The translations under genes were made by a program, and so were the position numbers. Positions 24,015 to 33,524 of a stretch of 64,000 bases of DNA are shown in pieces (the stretch's first letter is position 1; the number at the start of each line of letters is the position of its first letter). Below the pieces are notes generated by a model. It was not told where the DNA came from. It was given only the letters and a program-made list of their open reading frames with translations, and made no database searches. The stretch is from Luteipulveratus halotolerans (GTDB lineage: Bacteria > Actinomycetota > Actinomycetes > Actinomycetales > Dermatophilaceae), in contig NZ_LAIR01000002.1 in NCBI RefSeq assembly GCF_001247745.1, positions 1-64,000 of the forward strand. The letters run 5' to 3'.

Positions 24015-24894
24015 GCGATGTGGGGCCGTGGCGACGAGCCGCTGCCCAACCTCGTCCAGCTGAGCGAGGCGCACGGCGTACGCGTCCTGAGCCTGCCGTC
24101 GGGTGCCGACGCGGTCGACGCGTTCAGCCTGTGGAACGACGAGCGGCCCTACGTCTTGCTGTCGACGGCCAAGTCTGCCGAGCGGTCCAGGTTCGACCTG
24201 GCGCACGAGCTCGGACACTTGGTCATGCACTCGCGCGTGGCGGTCGGCGCCGATCCGCGAGCGCTGGAACGTGAGGCCGATGAGTTCGCGTCCGCGCTGC
24301 TGATGCCGCGCGAAGCTCTGGCGGCGCACGCCGGTCGTGAGCCGGCGGTCCCGGAGATCTTGCGGCTCCGCTCGCACTATCGCGTGTCCGCGATGGCGAT
24401 GACGCGACGGCTGCACGACATCGGCCGGCTCACCGACTGGGCGTACAGACAAGACTGCGTCCATCTCGCGCAGCGCGGCTTTCGCTCCGGCGAACCCGGA
24501 GGCATGGCACGCGAGCGGTCGCGGGTGTTCGATGTGGTCTTTCCCGCGCTTGACCGCGCTGGGACAGTTGTGGATGCGTGCCGTGCGCTCGGCATCACGC
24601 TGCGTGAGCTGCACGGGCTCACGCTCGGGCAGGTGGCCGTCGCGGTCGATGGGATCGGTCAGTCCGCACTGCCGGCGACGCCCAACCTCCGACTCGTCAC
24701 GTGAGTCTCCCTCAGCAACGCGCCGTCGCGGCGACCGCCCCGCTGACCGGGCGGCGTATGCGGTCGCGAAAGAACGTGGCCGCGGGAGCACCGATCCGAT
24801 GGTGTGACGGCGGGGACTGCGGGACCGGCCGGCGTACGCCATGCTGGGCACTCGAACCGGTGCGAGCGCGCACCGCCTGTCACAAGGAGCGTCG

Positions 24895-26433
24895 ATGACC
24901 CTTCGTCGTACTCGAGTCGTGGCCGCGGGCCTGGGCGTGAGTCTGCTGGCAGCGTGCTCGGCGGGTTCGAGCTCATCGGGAACCAGCGGCGGGTCGACGG
25001 GCGGAGGCGGCGCGTCGGGCGCGACCGGTGCCACCGACAACAAGGTCACCATCGGGCTGGTCGCCGAGCCCGCGAGCCTCGACTTCACCACCAACGACGG
25101 TGCCGCGATCCCGCAGGCGGAGCTGGGCAACATCTACGAGACGCTGGTCAAGCAGGACCAGGACGGCACGATCGTCCCCGGCCTCGCGACCAAGTGGACG
25201 GTCAGCCCCGACCGCAAGACCTACACGTTCGACCTGCCGGCCGCGGCGACGTTCAGCACGGGCGCCAAGGTCACCGCCGACGACGTGGTGCAGTCGATCA
25301 CCGACGTCAAGACGAAGTGGACGATCGGGCTCAAGGCCAAGATGGACCCCGTCGCCTCGGCCACGGCGGTGAGCCCGACCCAGGTCAAGGTCACGCTCAA
25401 GCAGCCGAGCAACAGCTGGCTGTTCGACATGACCACCCGTGTCGGGGCGGTGTTCCCCAAGGCCGGCGGCAACCTCGCGACCACGCCGGTCGGTTCGGGC
25501 CCCTACACGTTCACGACGTGGAAGCGCGGCGACTCGATCGTGCTGACCCGCAACGAGAAGTACTGGGGCGCCAAGCCGCACTTCAAGACCGTCACGCTGA
25601 AGTACTTCAAGGACCCGACCGCTCTCAACAACGCCCTGCTGTCCGGCACGATCGACGTCATCAGCACGGTGCAGGCGCCGGAGGCCCTGTCGCAGTTCCC
25701 CACGAGCAAATATCAGGTCATCGAGGGCACCACCAACGGTGAGGTCGTCCTGTCGATGAACAGCGCGCGAGCACCGTTCAACGACAAGCGAGTTCGCCAG
25801 GCCGTGCGTCATGGCATCGACCACCAGGGGCTGCTCGACACGTGCTGGGCCGGCAAGGGCAAGCTCATCGGGTCGATGGTGCCGCCCACCGACCCGTGGT
25901 ACGAGGACCTCACCAAGGTCACGCCCTACGACCAGGCCAAGGCCAAGAACCTGCTCAAGGAGTCGGGCAAGGTCGGTACGACGATCCGCCTGCGCCTCCC
26001 GAGCCTGCCCTACGCCACGGCGTGCGGCACTGTCGTCAAGAGCATGCTCGAGCAGGTCGGGTTCAAGGTCCAGCTCGACACCCTGGAGTTCCCAGCGGCC
26101 TGGCTGACGACGGTGTTCAAGAACGCCGACTACGACATGTCGATGGTCAGCCACGTCGAACCCCGGGATCTGCCAACGGTTTTCGGCGACCCCACGTACT
26201 ACACCCGCTACAGCAACCCGGCGCTCAAGCCGTTGCTGACCGCGGCTGACACCGGCACCGAGGCCGACCAGACCGCCAACATGAAGAAGGCCGCGCGCCT
26301 CCTGGCCGACGACGCCGCAGCCGACTTCCTGTTCCTGCTGCCCAACCTGATGGTCGCCGACAAGGACATCACCGGCCTGCCCAAGAACGCCATCACCGAG
26401 GGCTTCGACCTGGCCGCGCTCAGCCGCTCATGA
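24895..26433 (+). CDS. Peptide ABC transporter substrate-binding lipoprotein (family 5)
   Basis: A protein of 512 residues from the ATG at 24895 (AAGGAG at 24884-24889). Lipobox LLAAC near residue 20 anchors it to the outer face of the membrane, after which a Gly/Ser linker leads to the SBP_bac_5 domain (KVTIGLVAEPASLDFTTNDG, GLATKWTVSPDRKTYTFDL, GSGPYTFTTWKRGDSIVLTR). The family binds di- or oligopeptides, nickel or related ligands. It heads a five-gene importer operon that ends next to a peptidase, favouring peptides. Confidence 0.92.
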   Translation: MTLRRTRVVAAGLGVSLLAACSAGSSSSGTSGGSTGGGGASGATGATDNKVTIGLVAEPASLDFTTNDGAAIPQAELGNIYETLVKQDQDGTIVPGLATKWTVSPDRKTYTFDLPAAATFSTGAKVTADDVVQSITDVKTKWTIGLKAKMDPVASATAVSPTQVKVTLKQPSNSWLFDMTTRVGAVFPKAGGNLATTPVGSGPYTFTTWKRGDSIVLTRNEKYWGAKPHFKTVTLKYFKDPTALNNALLSGTIDVISTVQAPEALSQFPTSKYQVIEGTTNGEVVLSMNSARAPFNDKRVRQAVRHGIDHQGLLDTCWAGKGKLIGSMVPPTDPWYEDLTKVTPYDQAKAKNLLKESGKVGTTIRLRLPSLPYATACGTVVKSMLEQVGFKVQLDTLEFPAAWLTTVFKNADYDMSMVSHVEPRDLPTVFGDPTYYTRYSNPALKPLLTAADTGTEADQTANMKKAARLLADDAAADFLFLLPNLMVADKDITGLPKNAITEGFDLAALSRS

Positions 26434-26440
26434 CCACCGC

Positions 26441-27388
26441 ATGATCCTGCGCATCCTGACCCGGCTCGCCGTGCTGGTCGCGAGCCTCGCGGTCAGCTCG
26501 GTCGTGGTCTTCGCGTTCATGGCCGTCCTGCCCGGCAGCCCGGCCCGGGTCGCGCTCGGCGTCGGCGCGTCCGATCAGGCGGTTGCCGAGCTCGAGCACC
26601 GCTACGGCCTCGACCGCCCCAAGGTCACGCAGTACCTCGACTGGGTCGGTGGGCTGCTGCACTTCGACCTGGGCACGTCGTACGTCTCGCAGGCGCAGAT
26701 CGCGCCGCAGGTGGCCGACCGGCTGCAGGTCACGCTCTGGCTGGTGGTCACCTCGATGGTCCTGGCGCTGCTGATCGCCCTGCCGCTCGGTGTGCTGATG
26801 GCCGTACGCCATCGCCAGGTCTCCGGCGTGGTGCTGTCGGCGTTGTCGCAGGTCGGGGTCGCGGTGCCTGCCTTCCTCGCAGGTCTGCTGCTGGTCGCGC
26901 TGTTCGCCGTACGCCTCGGGTGGCTGCCCGCCAACGGCTGGACGCCGCCCGCCGAGGACCCCGCGATGTTCCTCAAGCAGCTCGTCCTTCCGGTCGTGTC
27001 GCTCGGTGTCGTGCAGGGCGCGGTGCTCGCGCGCTACGTCCGTTCGGCCGTGCTCGACGTGATGCGTGAGGACTACATCCGCAAGGCGCGGGCCAAGGGG
27101 CTGCGGCCCATGCGTGCGCTGGTCCGCCACGGGCTGCGCAACGCCGCGATCCCGGTCGTGACGGTGCTGGGCCTGCAGCTGTCGACGCTGCTCGTCGGCG
27201 CGGTCGTGATCGAGCGGGTGTTCGTGATCCCCGGCCTCGGGTCCGGCCTGCTCGACGCCGTCGGCCAGCGCGACCTGCTCCTCGTGCAGGACATCGTGAT
27301 GCTGCTCGTCGCTGCGGTGCTCGTCGTCAACTTCGTGGTCGACCTGCTCTACCTCGTCATCGACCCACGGCTGAGGAGTGCTCGATGA
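26441..27388 (+). CDS. Peptide ABC transporter permease, DppB type
   Basis: A protein of 315 residues, six predicted membrane helices, starting with the conserved LRILTRLAVLVASLAVSSVV. The coupling EAA-like loop is REDYIRKARAKGLRPMRALV, followed by VIERVFVIPGLGSGLLDAV. It forms the channel with the next gene, whose ATG overlaps its stop (ATGA). Confidence 0.93.
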   Translation: MILRILTRLAVLVASLAVSSVVVFAFMAVLPGSPARVALGVGASDQAVAELEHRYGLDRPKVTQYLDWVGGLLHFDLGTSYVSQAQIAPQVADRLQVTLWLVVTSMVLALLIALPLGVLMAVRHRQVSGVVLSALSQVGVAVPAFLAGLLLVALFAVRLGWLPANGWTPPAEDPAMFLKQLVLPVVSLGVVQGAVLARYVRSAVLDVMREDYIRKARAKGLRPMRALVRHGLRNAAIPVVTVLGLQLSTLLVGAVVIERVFVIPGLGSGLLDAVGQRDLLLVQDIVMLLVAAVLVVNFVVDLLYLVIDPRLRSAR

Positions 27389-28218
27389 GACGCCTCAACC
27401 CCAGCCTCGTCGTCGGCGGCGCCCTCGTGGCGCTCGTCGTCCTGATCGCGCTGGTGTCGTTCGTCTGGACGCCGTACGACCCCGGTCTCGTGGTCCCGCA
27501 GGACCGCTTGGCCGGGCCGTCGGGCGACCACTGGCTCGGCGCCGACCGGCTCGGCCGTGACGTGCTGTCGCAGATCATGGCCGGGGCGCGTACGACCTTG
27601 CTCGTCGGCATCGTGTCGGTCGGGGTCGCCGCGCTGATCGGCGTACCCTTCGGCCTGGTCGCGGCCATGAGCTGGCGCTGGCTGGGCGAGCTGCTGATGC
27701 GGGTCAGCGACTTCGTGCTCGCGTTCCCGGCGCTGCTGCTCGCGATCATGATGCGCGCGGTCTACGGCTCCAGTGTCGTCACGGCGATGATCGCGATCGG
27801 CATCTCGACCGTGCCGGCGTTCGCGCGCGTGGTGCGCAGCGGCGCCCTCCAGGTGATGTCGACCGAGTACGTCGTCGCGGCCCGCGCGGCGGGGCGGCGC
27901 CCGTTCGCGATCGGCCTGCGGCACGTGCTGCCCAACGTCATGAGCCTGGTGATCGTGCAGGCGTCGGTGTCGTTCGCCATCGCGATCCTCGCCGAGGCGG
28001 CGTTGTCGTTCATCGGCGTCGGAGCGCCGCCCGACGTCGCGTCGTGGGGGCGCATGCTCCAGGAGAACCAGTCGATCCTGTCCCAGGTGCCGCGTCTCGC
28101 GATCGTCCCCGGCGCCGCAATCGCCCTGGCCGTGCTGGGTTTCAACCTGTTCGGTGACGGGCTTCGCGACATGCTCGATCCACGGCTGCAGCAGCGTGAG
28201 ACGGTGGTGAAGCCATGA
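27385..28218 (+). CDS. Peptide ABC transporter permease, DppC type
   Basis: A protein of 277 residues. HWLGADRLGRDVLSQIMAGA is the DppC hallmark after the first helix. The coupling loop is STEYVVAARAAGRRPFAIGL, followed by EAALSFIGVGAPPDVASWG. It lies between DppB- and DppD-type genes with four-base overlaps on both sides, so the membrane part of the importer is made in fixed proportion. Confidence 0.93.
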   Translation: MRRLNPSLVVGGALVALVVLIALVSFVWTPYDPGLVVPQDRLAGPSGDHWLGADRLGRDVLSQIMAGARTTLLVGIVSVGVAALIGVPFGLVAAMSWRWLGELLMRVSDFVLAFPALLLAIMMRAVYGSSVVTAMIAIGISTVPAFARVVRSGALQVMSTEYVVAARAAGRRPFAIGLRHVLPNVMSLVIVQASVSFAIAILAEAALSFIGVGAPPDVASWGRMLQENQSILSQVPRLAIVPGAAIALAVLGFNLFGDGLRDMLDPRLQQRETVVKP

Positions 28219-29183
28219 CCGACGATGTCCTCACCGCCACCGACCTGTCGGTGTACGCCGGTGGCACGCCGCTCGTCCAGGACGTCACCCTCACGATCGG
28301 CCGGGGTGAGCGGGTGGGCCTGATCGGCGAGTCGGGTTCGGGCAAGTCGCTGACCGCGCTCGCGCTGATGGGGCTGCTGCCCGAGGGCCTGCACGCCGGC
28401 GGGTCGGTGCGGCTCGGCGCGTCGGACGAGCTGGTCGGCGCTGCGGAGCGCCGGCTGGCGCCGCTGCGTGGTCAGCAGATGTCGATGGTGTTCCAGGAGC
28501 CCATGACGGCGCTCAACCCGACGATGCGCGTCGGCGACCAGGTCGCCGAGGCCATGCTGCTGCACCGAACCCGCCCTGACCGCAAGGCCGCTCGCGCCGC
28601 TGCCGTCGAGCTGCTCGACGACGTGGGGCTGCCGTCGCCTGCGGAGGCGGCACGCTCGTACCCCCACCAGCTCTCCGGCGGGCAGCGCCAGCGCGTCGTC
28701 ACCGCCATCGCGCTCGCCAACGATCCGGCCCTGCTGATCTGTGACGAGCCGACCACCGCTCTCGACGTCACGGTTCAAGCGCTCGTGCTCGACCTGATCA
28801 CGCGCGGTGTTGCGGCGCGTGACGCGGCGATGCTGTTCATCACGCACGACCTCGGCGTGGTCGCGACCGTGTGCGACCGGGTGCTCGTGATGTACGGCGG
28901 GCGCATCGTCGAGGCGGGCCCGGTGCGCGAGGTGTTCCATCGACCTCAGCACCGCTACACCGCAGGCCTGCTCGCGGCGTCCGACCTCGCTGTCGATCGC
29001 GACGGTCGGTTGCTCACGATCCCCGGGTCGGTGCCGCAGGCGGGCGCGTTCCCGGCAGGCTGTGTCTTCCGAAGTCGTTGTGCCGCAGCCGATTCCGCGT
29101 GCGAAACGTTGCCGGCATGGGTGGGCGCCGACCCCGAGTGTGGCCATGCGTGTGTGCACCCCGTCGGAGGTGAGGTCGCGTGA
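28215..29183 (+). CDS. Peptide ABC transporter ATPase, DppD type
   Basis: A protein of 322 residues with Walker A GESGSGKS, Q-loop FQEPMTALNP, signature LSGGQRQR and Walker B LLICDEPTTALD, all intact. The C-terminal extension FPAGCVFRSRCAAADSACET contains the four-Cys oligopeptide-transporter motif that in relatives binds an iron-sulfur cluster. Confidence 0.93.
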   Translation: MTDDVLTATDLSVYAGGTPLVQDVTLTIGRGERVGLIGESGSGKSLTALALMGLLPEGLHAGGSVRLGASDELVGAAERRLAPLRGQQMSMVFQEPMTALNPTMRVGDQVAEAMLLHRTRPDRKAARAAAVELLDDVGLPSPAEAARSYPHQLSGGQRQRVVTAIALANDPALLICDEPTTALDVTVQALVLDLITRGVAARDAAMLFITHDLGVVATVCDRVLVMYGGRIVEAGPVREVFHRPQHRYTAGLLAASDLAVDRDGRLLTIPGSVPQAGAFPAGCVFRSRCAAADSACETLPAWVGADPECGHACVHPVGGEVA

Positions 29184-30058
29184 CTGAGACGCAGCCGATG
29201 ATCCGGGTGAGCGACGTACGCCGTGACTTCCGTCGTCCGCGCACGTCACTCGTGCGCCCCGCCCCGGTCGTGCATGCGCTGCGCGGCGTCACGCTCGACA
29301 TCGCGGCCGGCGAACGGTTCGGCATCGTCGGCGAGTCCGGCTGCGGCAAGTCGACGCTGCTGCGCATCATCGCCGGCCTCGACCGCCCCACCAGTGGCAG
29401 CGTGCAGGTCGACGGACGTGAGATCAGTGGTCTGCGTGAGGGGCGGCTCGGGTTCCTGCGCGACCAGATGCAGCTGGTGCTCCAGGACCCCATGAGCTCA
29501 CTCGACCCACGCATGCGAGTGCGCGACATCATCGCCGAACCCCTTGTCGCGCAAGGCAAGTCGCACGATCGGGCCCGGCTGGTGTCGCTCCTGGAGTCGG
29601 TCGGGCTGTCCGCCGACGCCCTCGACCGCTACCCACACCAGTTCTCCGGCGGACAGCGCCAGCGCATCTCGATCGCCCGGGCGCTGGCGCCCGAGCCGCG
29701 CATCCTCGTCGCGGACGAGCCGGTCAGTGCGCTCGACGTGTCGGTGCGGGCGCAGGTGCTCAACCTGATCCTCGACGTCGTCGAACGTCTCGACCTGACA
29801 CTGGTGTTCGTCTCGCACGACCTGTCCGTCGTACGCCACGTGTGTGAGCGGGTGGCTGTGATGCAGGCCGGAGAGGTCGTCGAGCTCGGGTCGACCGACG
29901 ACGTGTACGAATGTCCCCAGCACCCCTACACGCAGTCACTCGTAGCCGCGATCCCGAGGCTCGACGAGGCGTTGGCCGGGCGGACCGCCTCCGACCTGGC
30001 CGCCGGCGTACGTGAATCGGCCGCCGGCACGCCCGATCAGATCCCCGGCACACGTTGA
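29180..30058 (+). CDS. Peptide ABC transporter ATPase, DppF type
   Basis: A protein of 292 residues, the second ATPase of the importer, with GESGCGKS, LQDPMSSLDPRM, FSGGQRQR and LVADEPVSALD. The N-terminal RRPRTSLVRPAPVVHALRGV insertion is typical of DppF. It overlaps dppD by four bases and ends the five-gene operon; an intergenic repeat follows. Confidence 0.93.
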   Translation: MTETQPMIRVSDVRRDFRRPRTSLVRPAPVVHALRGVTLDIAAGERFGIVGESGCGKSTLLRIIAGLDRPTSGSVQVDGREISGLREGRLGFLRDQMQLVLQDPMSSLDPRMRVRDIIAEPLVAQGKSHDRARLVSLLESVGLSADALDRYPHQFSGGQRQRISIARALAPEPRILVADEPVSALDVSVRAQVLNLILDVVERLDLTLVFVSHDLSVVRHVCERVAVMQAGEVVELGSTDDVYECPQHPYTQSLVAAIPRLDEALAGRTASDLAAGVRESAAGTPDQIPGTR

Positions 30059-30061
30059 TGG

Positions 30062-30101
30062 GCTGCACAGGTATGCATGTGCACGTGGCCAACTTTCGCC
30101 G
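30062..30101. repeat. Intergenic repeat, family B, diverged copy
   Basis: GGTATGCATGTGCACGTGGC and the following AACTTTCGCCG resemble the two family-B units at 42821-42935 (TATGGATGTGCAGCTCGCC). It lies directly after dppF. Confidence 0.55.
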
Positions 30102-30120
30102 GGCAGCCCGGGCAAGAACC

Positions 30121-30157
30121 GTCTGTCCGGCAGTGCATGGAGCGCCGACCAGACGAG
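30121..30157. repeat. Palindromic intergenic repeat, family A, copy 1
   Basis: A 37-base unit starting GTCTGTCCGGCAGTGCATGG and ending CAGACGAG. The outer 12 bases on each side pair imperfectly around the GTGCATGGAG loop. Confidence 0.85.
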
Positions 30158-30184
30158 ACATGTACGAGGGCGCGCCAAGGGCTG

Positions 30185-30220
30185 ACTGTCCGGCAGTGCA
30201 TGGAGTGCCGGACAGACGAG
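30185..30220. repeat. Palindromic intergenic repeat, family A, copy 2
   Basis: CTGTCCGGCA (30186-30195) and TGCCGGACAG (30206-30215) are perfect 10-base arms around GTGCATGGAG, then ACGAGATTCGT. This copy is the most symmetric and lies just before the peptidase start. Confidence 0.85.
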
Positions 30221-30242
30221 ATTCGTGTCTGAGGAGTCGAGC

Positions 30243-31292
30243 GTGAACGACGTCGTGGCCGGACCGACCAACTCGCTGGTCGACGTGGCCGGCATCCGCG
30301 TCGGCCACGCGCAGCGCATCGGCGACGGCTGGTTGACCGGCACCACCTGCGTGCTCGCACCGGACGACGGCGCCGTGGCGGGGGTGGACGTCCGTGGCGG
30401 CGGCCCTGGCACCCGTGAGACCGACCTGCTCGACCCGCGCAACATGGTCGAGCGCGTCCACGCGGTCGTCCTCACCGGCGGCAGCGCCTACGGCCTGGCC
30501 GCCGCGAGCGGTGTGGCAGATACGTTGGGGCGCAACGGGATCGGCCTGTCGATGGGAGAGCCCGGCGAGGTCGTACCCCTGGTGCCGGCCGCGGTCATCT
30601 TCGACCTCAAACGAGGCGGCGACTTCACCCGACGACCCGACGCGGCGATGGGAGAGGCGGCCCACGACGCGGCCTCCGACGAGGCGGTGGCCCAGGGCAA
30701 CGTCGGCGGCGGCACGGGCGCCAAGGCCGGCGGGCTCAAGGGCGGCGTCGGCAGCGCCAGTGCCGTGCTCGCTGACGGTACGACGGTCGCGGCCCTCGTC
30801 GTCGCCAACCCGATGGGGTCGTGCGTCGACCCACGCACAGGCGAGCTGTACGCCGGCCGGTTCGGTCTCCCGGGCGAGTTCGACCACCTGCGGCGGCCCG
30901 ATCCCGCCGAGCTCGCGACAGCGGTAGAGCGGGCCGAGGAGCGCGCTCTGCAGTCGGGGCTGCGCTACGGCATGGCGACGACCATCGGCGTGATCGCGAC
31001 CGACGCCACGCTCACCAAGGCGCAGTGCCAGAAGGTCGCCGGCGTCGGTCACGACGGCATGGCACGAGCGGTCCGGCCGGTGCACACGATGTTCGACGGC
31101 GACACGCTGTTCGCGCTGGCGACCGGCGAGCGTGATGCACCCGACCCGGTGGCGTTCCACGGTCTGCTCGAGGCGGCGGCCGACTGCGTCACGCGGGCGA
31201 TCGGTCACGCGCTGCTCGCCTCCGAGACGGTCGAGGCCGCAGGCATCCGGTGGCGGTCCTACCGAGAGGCCTTCCCCAGCGCCTTCGCCTGA
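30243..31292 (+). CDS. P1 family peptidase (DmpA/S58-like, Ntn-hydrolase fold)
   Basis: A protein of 349 residues. GTG at 30243 is preferred over the in-frame GTG at 30225 because GAGGAG precedes it by 6-7 bases. Family landmarks are NSLVDVAGIRVGHAQRIGDG, VDVRGGGPGTRETDLLDP, VVLTGGSAYGLAAASGV, GGGTGAKAGGLKGGVGSASA and VANPMGSCVDP, the likely autoprocessing region. Members are N-terminal-nucleophile aminopeptidases or beta-peptidases. Placed right after a peptide importer, it may degrade imported peptides or amides. No signal peptide is seen, so it acts in the cytoplasm. Confidence 0.88.
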   Translation: MNDVVAGPTNSLVDVAGIRVGHAQRIGDGWLTGTTCVLAPDDGAVAGVDVRGGGPGTRETDLLDPRNMVERVHAVVLTGGSAYGLAAASGVADTLGRNGIGLSMGEPGEVVPLVPAAVIFDLKRGGDFTRRPDAAMGEAAHDAASDEAVAQGNVGGGTGAKAGGLKGGVGSASAVLADGTTVAALVVANPMGSCVDPRTGELYAGRFGLPGEFDHLRRPDPAELATAVERAEERALQSGLRYGMATTIGVIATDATLTKAQCQKVAGVGHDGMARAVRPVHTMFDGDTLFALATGERDAPDPVAFHGLLEAAADCVTRAIGHALLASETVEAAGIRWRSYREAFPSAFA

Positions 31293-31331
31293 ACCCAGCG
31301 GCCGGTCCCACGCCTCCCCGCGGCGAAATCT

Positions 31332-31368
31332 GTCTGTCCGGCAGTGCATGGAGTGCCGACCAGACGAG
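31332..31368. repeat. Palindromic intergenic repeat, family A, copy 3
   Basis: The 37-base core is identical to copy 4. The full tandem unit, beginning CGGCGAAAT at 31321, repeats with a 63-base period. Confidence 0.9.
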
Positions 31369-31394
31369 ATTCGTACGCGGGTGCGGCGAAATCT

Positions 31395-31431
31395 GTCTGT
31401 CCGGCAGTGCATGGAGTGCCGACCAGACGAG
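31395..31431. repeat. Palindromic intergenic repeat, family A, copy 4
   Basis: Second half of the 63-base tandem pair between the peptidase and the SDR gene. The core is identical to copy 3 and is followed by ATTCGTACGAG. Confidence 0.9.
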
Positions 31432-31525
31432 ATTCGTACGAGATGGACAGGCCCGGCCGGGCTAGCATCGCCACGGACGGCGCTCGACGACGAGGTCGGG
31501 CCGCCTCACGCGACGAGGAGGTCCG

Positions 31526-32286
<761 letters not shown>

Positions 32287-32305
<19 letters not shown>

Positions 32306-32808
32306 ACCTGCCAGCGGGTCCAGCTGAGCGCGTACTCCACACAGGCCGTCTCACGGCCGCGCTCGACGCACCGGTGGAACGACCGGACGTACGTCATCCC
32401 GAGCCGTTCGGCGAAGCGGCGCGAACGCTCGTCGTCGACGTCGGCCTCGGCGAAGACACGCAGCAGTCGCAAGGTCGCGAACGCATGCTCCAGCAGCGCC
32501 CAGGCACCCTCGCCGCCGAGCCCGTGGCCACGTCGGCCCGGGGCGACCTCGCACAGCAGCTGGGCCTGGCCACCGGGCGGACCCTGGTCGGGCAGCACGG
32601 GTGTGGCGAGCGCCCACCAGCCGACGACGCCGCCTGCGTCGTGCCCGGTCCAGCACCCACGGCAGGCGGAGAGGCCCGGCGCAGGTGCCAGTCCGGCAGT
32701 CACGCACGAGTGCGCCGCGACGGCGCGGTGCTCGGCCGGTGCGGGTTCGAGAGCGAGTCGGGGCGTGTGCAGCGCCGGCACGGTGGTGAGAGCGATGTGT
32801 GTGTCCAC
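32287..32808 (-). CDS. GNAT-family acetyltransferase
   Basis: A protein of 173 residues. The CoA-binding motif A is CEVAPGRRGHGLGGEGAWAL (Q/RxxGxG/A type), followed by FAEADVDDERSRRFAERLGM (motif B). The N-terminal third is Ala/Pro-rich and weakly conserved. The acceptor substrate cannot be told. It lies on the same strand as a second, different GNAT gene 61 bases upstream. Confidence 0.8.
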
Positions 32809-32869
32809 TCCTGCAGCGTCCGCCTCGGGGGTGCCGCGACGGCCGACGTTGATGCGGTCCTGACGCGGG

Positions 32870-33436
32870 TCAACGCGATCTTGACGCCGTCCAGCCCTCG
32901 CGCGTGATCGCGTAGATCACCTCGCCCTGCTCCGTGCCCGGCAGGGGGTGCTCGAACGTCGCGTAGTAGGTGCGTTCATACGCCATCCCGATCTTCTCCA
33001 TGACGCCGCGTGAGCCGACGTTGACCGCCATCGTGTCGGCGTACACCCGGGTGTACGACGTGTCCTCGAAGACGTAGCGCAGCAGCTCGCGGGCTCCTTC
33101 GGCGGCGTACCCCCGGCGCCACTGCGCTCGCATCAGGCGGTAGCCGATCTCGACCGACTCGGGCCCGCCGAACTCCGGCCCGTCCGGCGTGGTGAGCAGC
33201 CACCAGCCGATGAACATGTCGCCGTCGAACCCGACCCAGAACCCGATGCCCGCCTGGTCGAAGGCAGGGTCCGTACGCGCGGGCTGCAGGGCCTCGACCT
33301 GGGCGCGGGTACGAGCGCGGCCGGTCAGGAAGCGCATCACCTCGGGGTCGCCGTCCAGCTCGACGAGGTGGTCGAGGTGCTCGTCGCCGAGCGGTTCGAG
33401 ACGCAGACGCGTGGTACGCAGGACAGGGCGGGTCAT
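32870..33436 (-). CDS. GNAT-family acetyltransferase, RimJ/RimL-like
   Basis: A protein of 188 residues beginning LRTTRLRLEPLGDEHLDHLV, the standard start of RimJ/RimL-type N-acetyltransferases. It contains EIGYRLMRAQWRRGYAAEGA (acetyl-CoA loop) and ADTMAVNVGSRGVMEKIGMA. The acceptor may be a protein N-terminus or a small amine. It diverges from the Fur-family gene. Confidence 0.9.
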   Translation of the reverse strand: MTRPVLRTTRLRLEPLGDEHLDHLVELDGDPEVMRFLTGRARTRAQVEALQPARTDPAFDQAGIGFWVGFDGDMFIGWWLLTTPDGPEFGGPESVEIGYRLMRAQWRRGYAAEGARELLRYVFEDTSYTRVYADTMAVNVGSRGVMEKIGMAYERTYYATFEHPLPGTEQGEVIYAITREGWTASRSR

Positions 33437-33490
33437 GCCGCCATCGTCGCCCTGGTGCCCGCGCCGCGCATCCGAGATTCACCGGTGCGC

Positions 33491-33518
33491 TTGCACGGTC
33501 GCGAGGAGCCGTCAGACT
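33491..33518 (+). promoter_or_regulatory. Candidate leaderless promoter of the Fur-family gene
   Basis: TTGCAC (33491-33496), a 16-base spacer and CAGACT (33513-33518) lie with the -10 box 6 bases before the ATG at 33525; no ribosome-binding site fits. Confidence 0.5.
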
Positions 33519-33524
33519 GGGGGT

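Larger units (their letters stand above)
22346..24704 (+). pseudogene. ImmA/IrrE-type peptidase gene split by an ISL3-family element
   Basis: GTG at 22346 has GGAGGAG 8 bases upstream. The N-terminal part (AAQLTAARAAASIGIELYEW, then VPDLDGQQSATAAATLRAMW) stops being native at 22587. Removing 22588-24022 (the element and one 8-bp target copy) joins it to GRGDEPLPNLVQLSEAHGVR and runs to 24704 as one 307-residue frame. The C-terminal part has FDLAHELGHLVMH (HExxH) and the ASALLMPREAL segment. Relatives usually begin with an XRE helix-turn-helix of about 60 residues, which I do not see upstream, so the gene may have been N-terminally short even before the insertion. Confidence 0.85.

Noticed and set aside
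27762..29249. A 495-codon minus-strand frame across the dppC and dppD genes
   Set aside because: It crosses the junction of two overlapping transporter genes and has no protein-like features.
29760..31412. A 550-codon minus-strand frame across dppF, the repeats and the peptidase
   Set aside because: It runs through intergenic palindromic repeats (giving CRTDRFRR-like repeats) and opposite a conserved peptidase; a composition artefact.
31321..31440. Two near-identical units that could be read as a minimal CRISPR array
   Set aside because: Only two units, the spacer is part of the 63-base tandem unit rather than unique, the unit is palindromic and dispersed elsewhere, and no cas gene is present.
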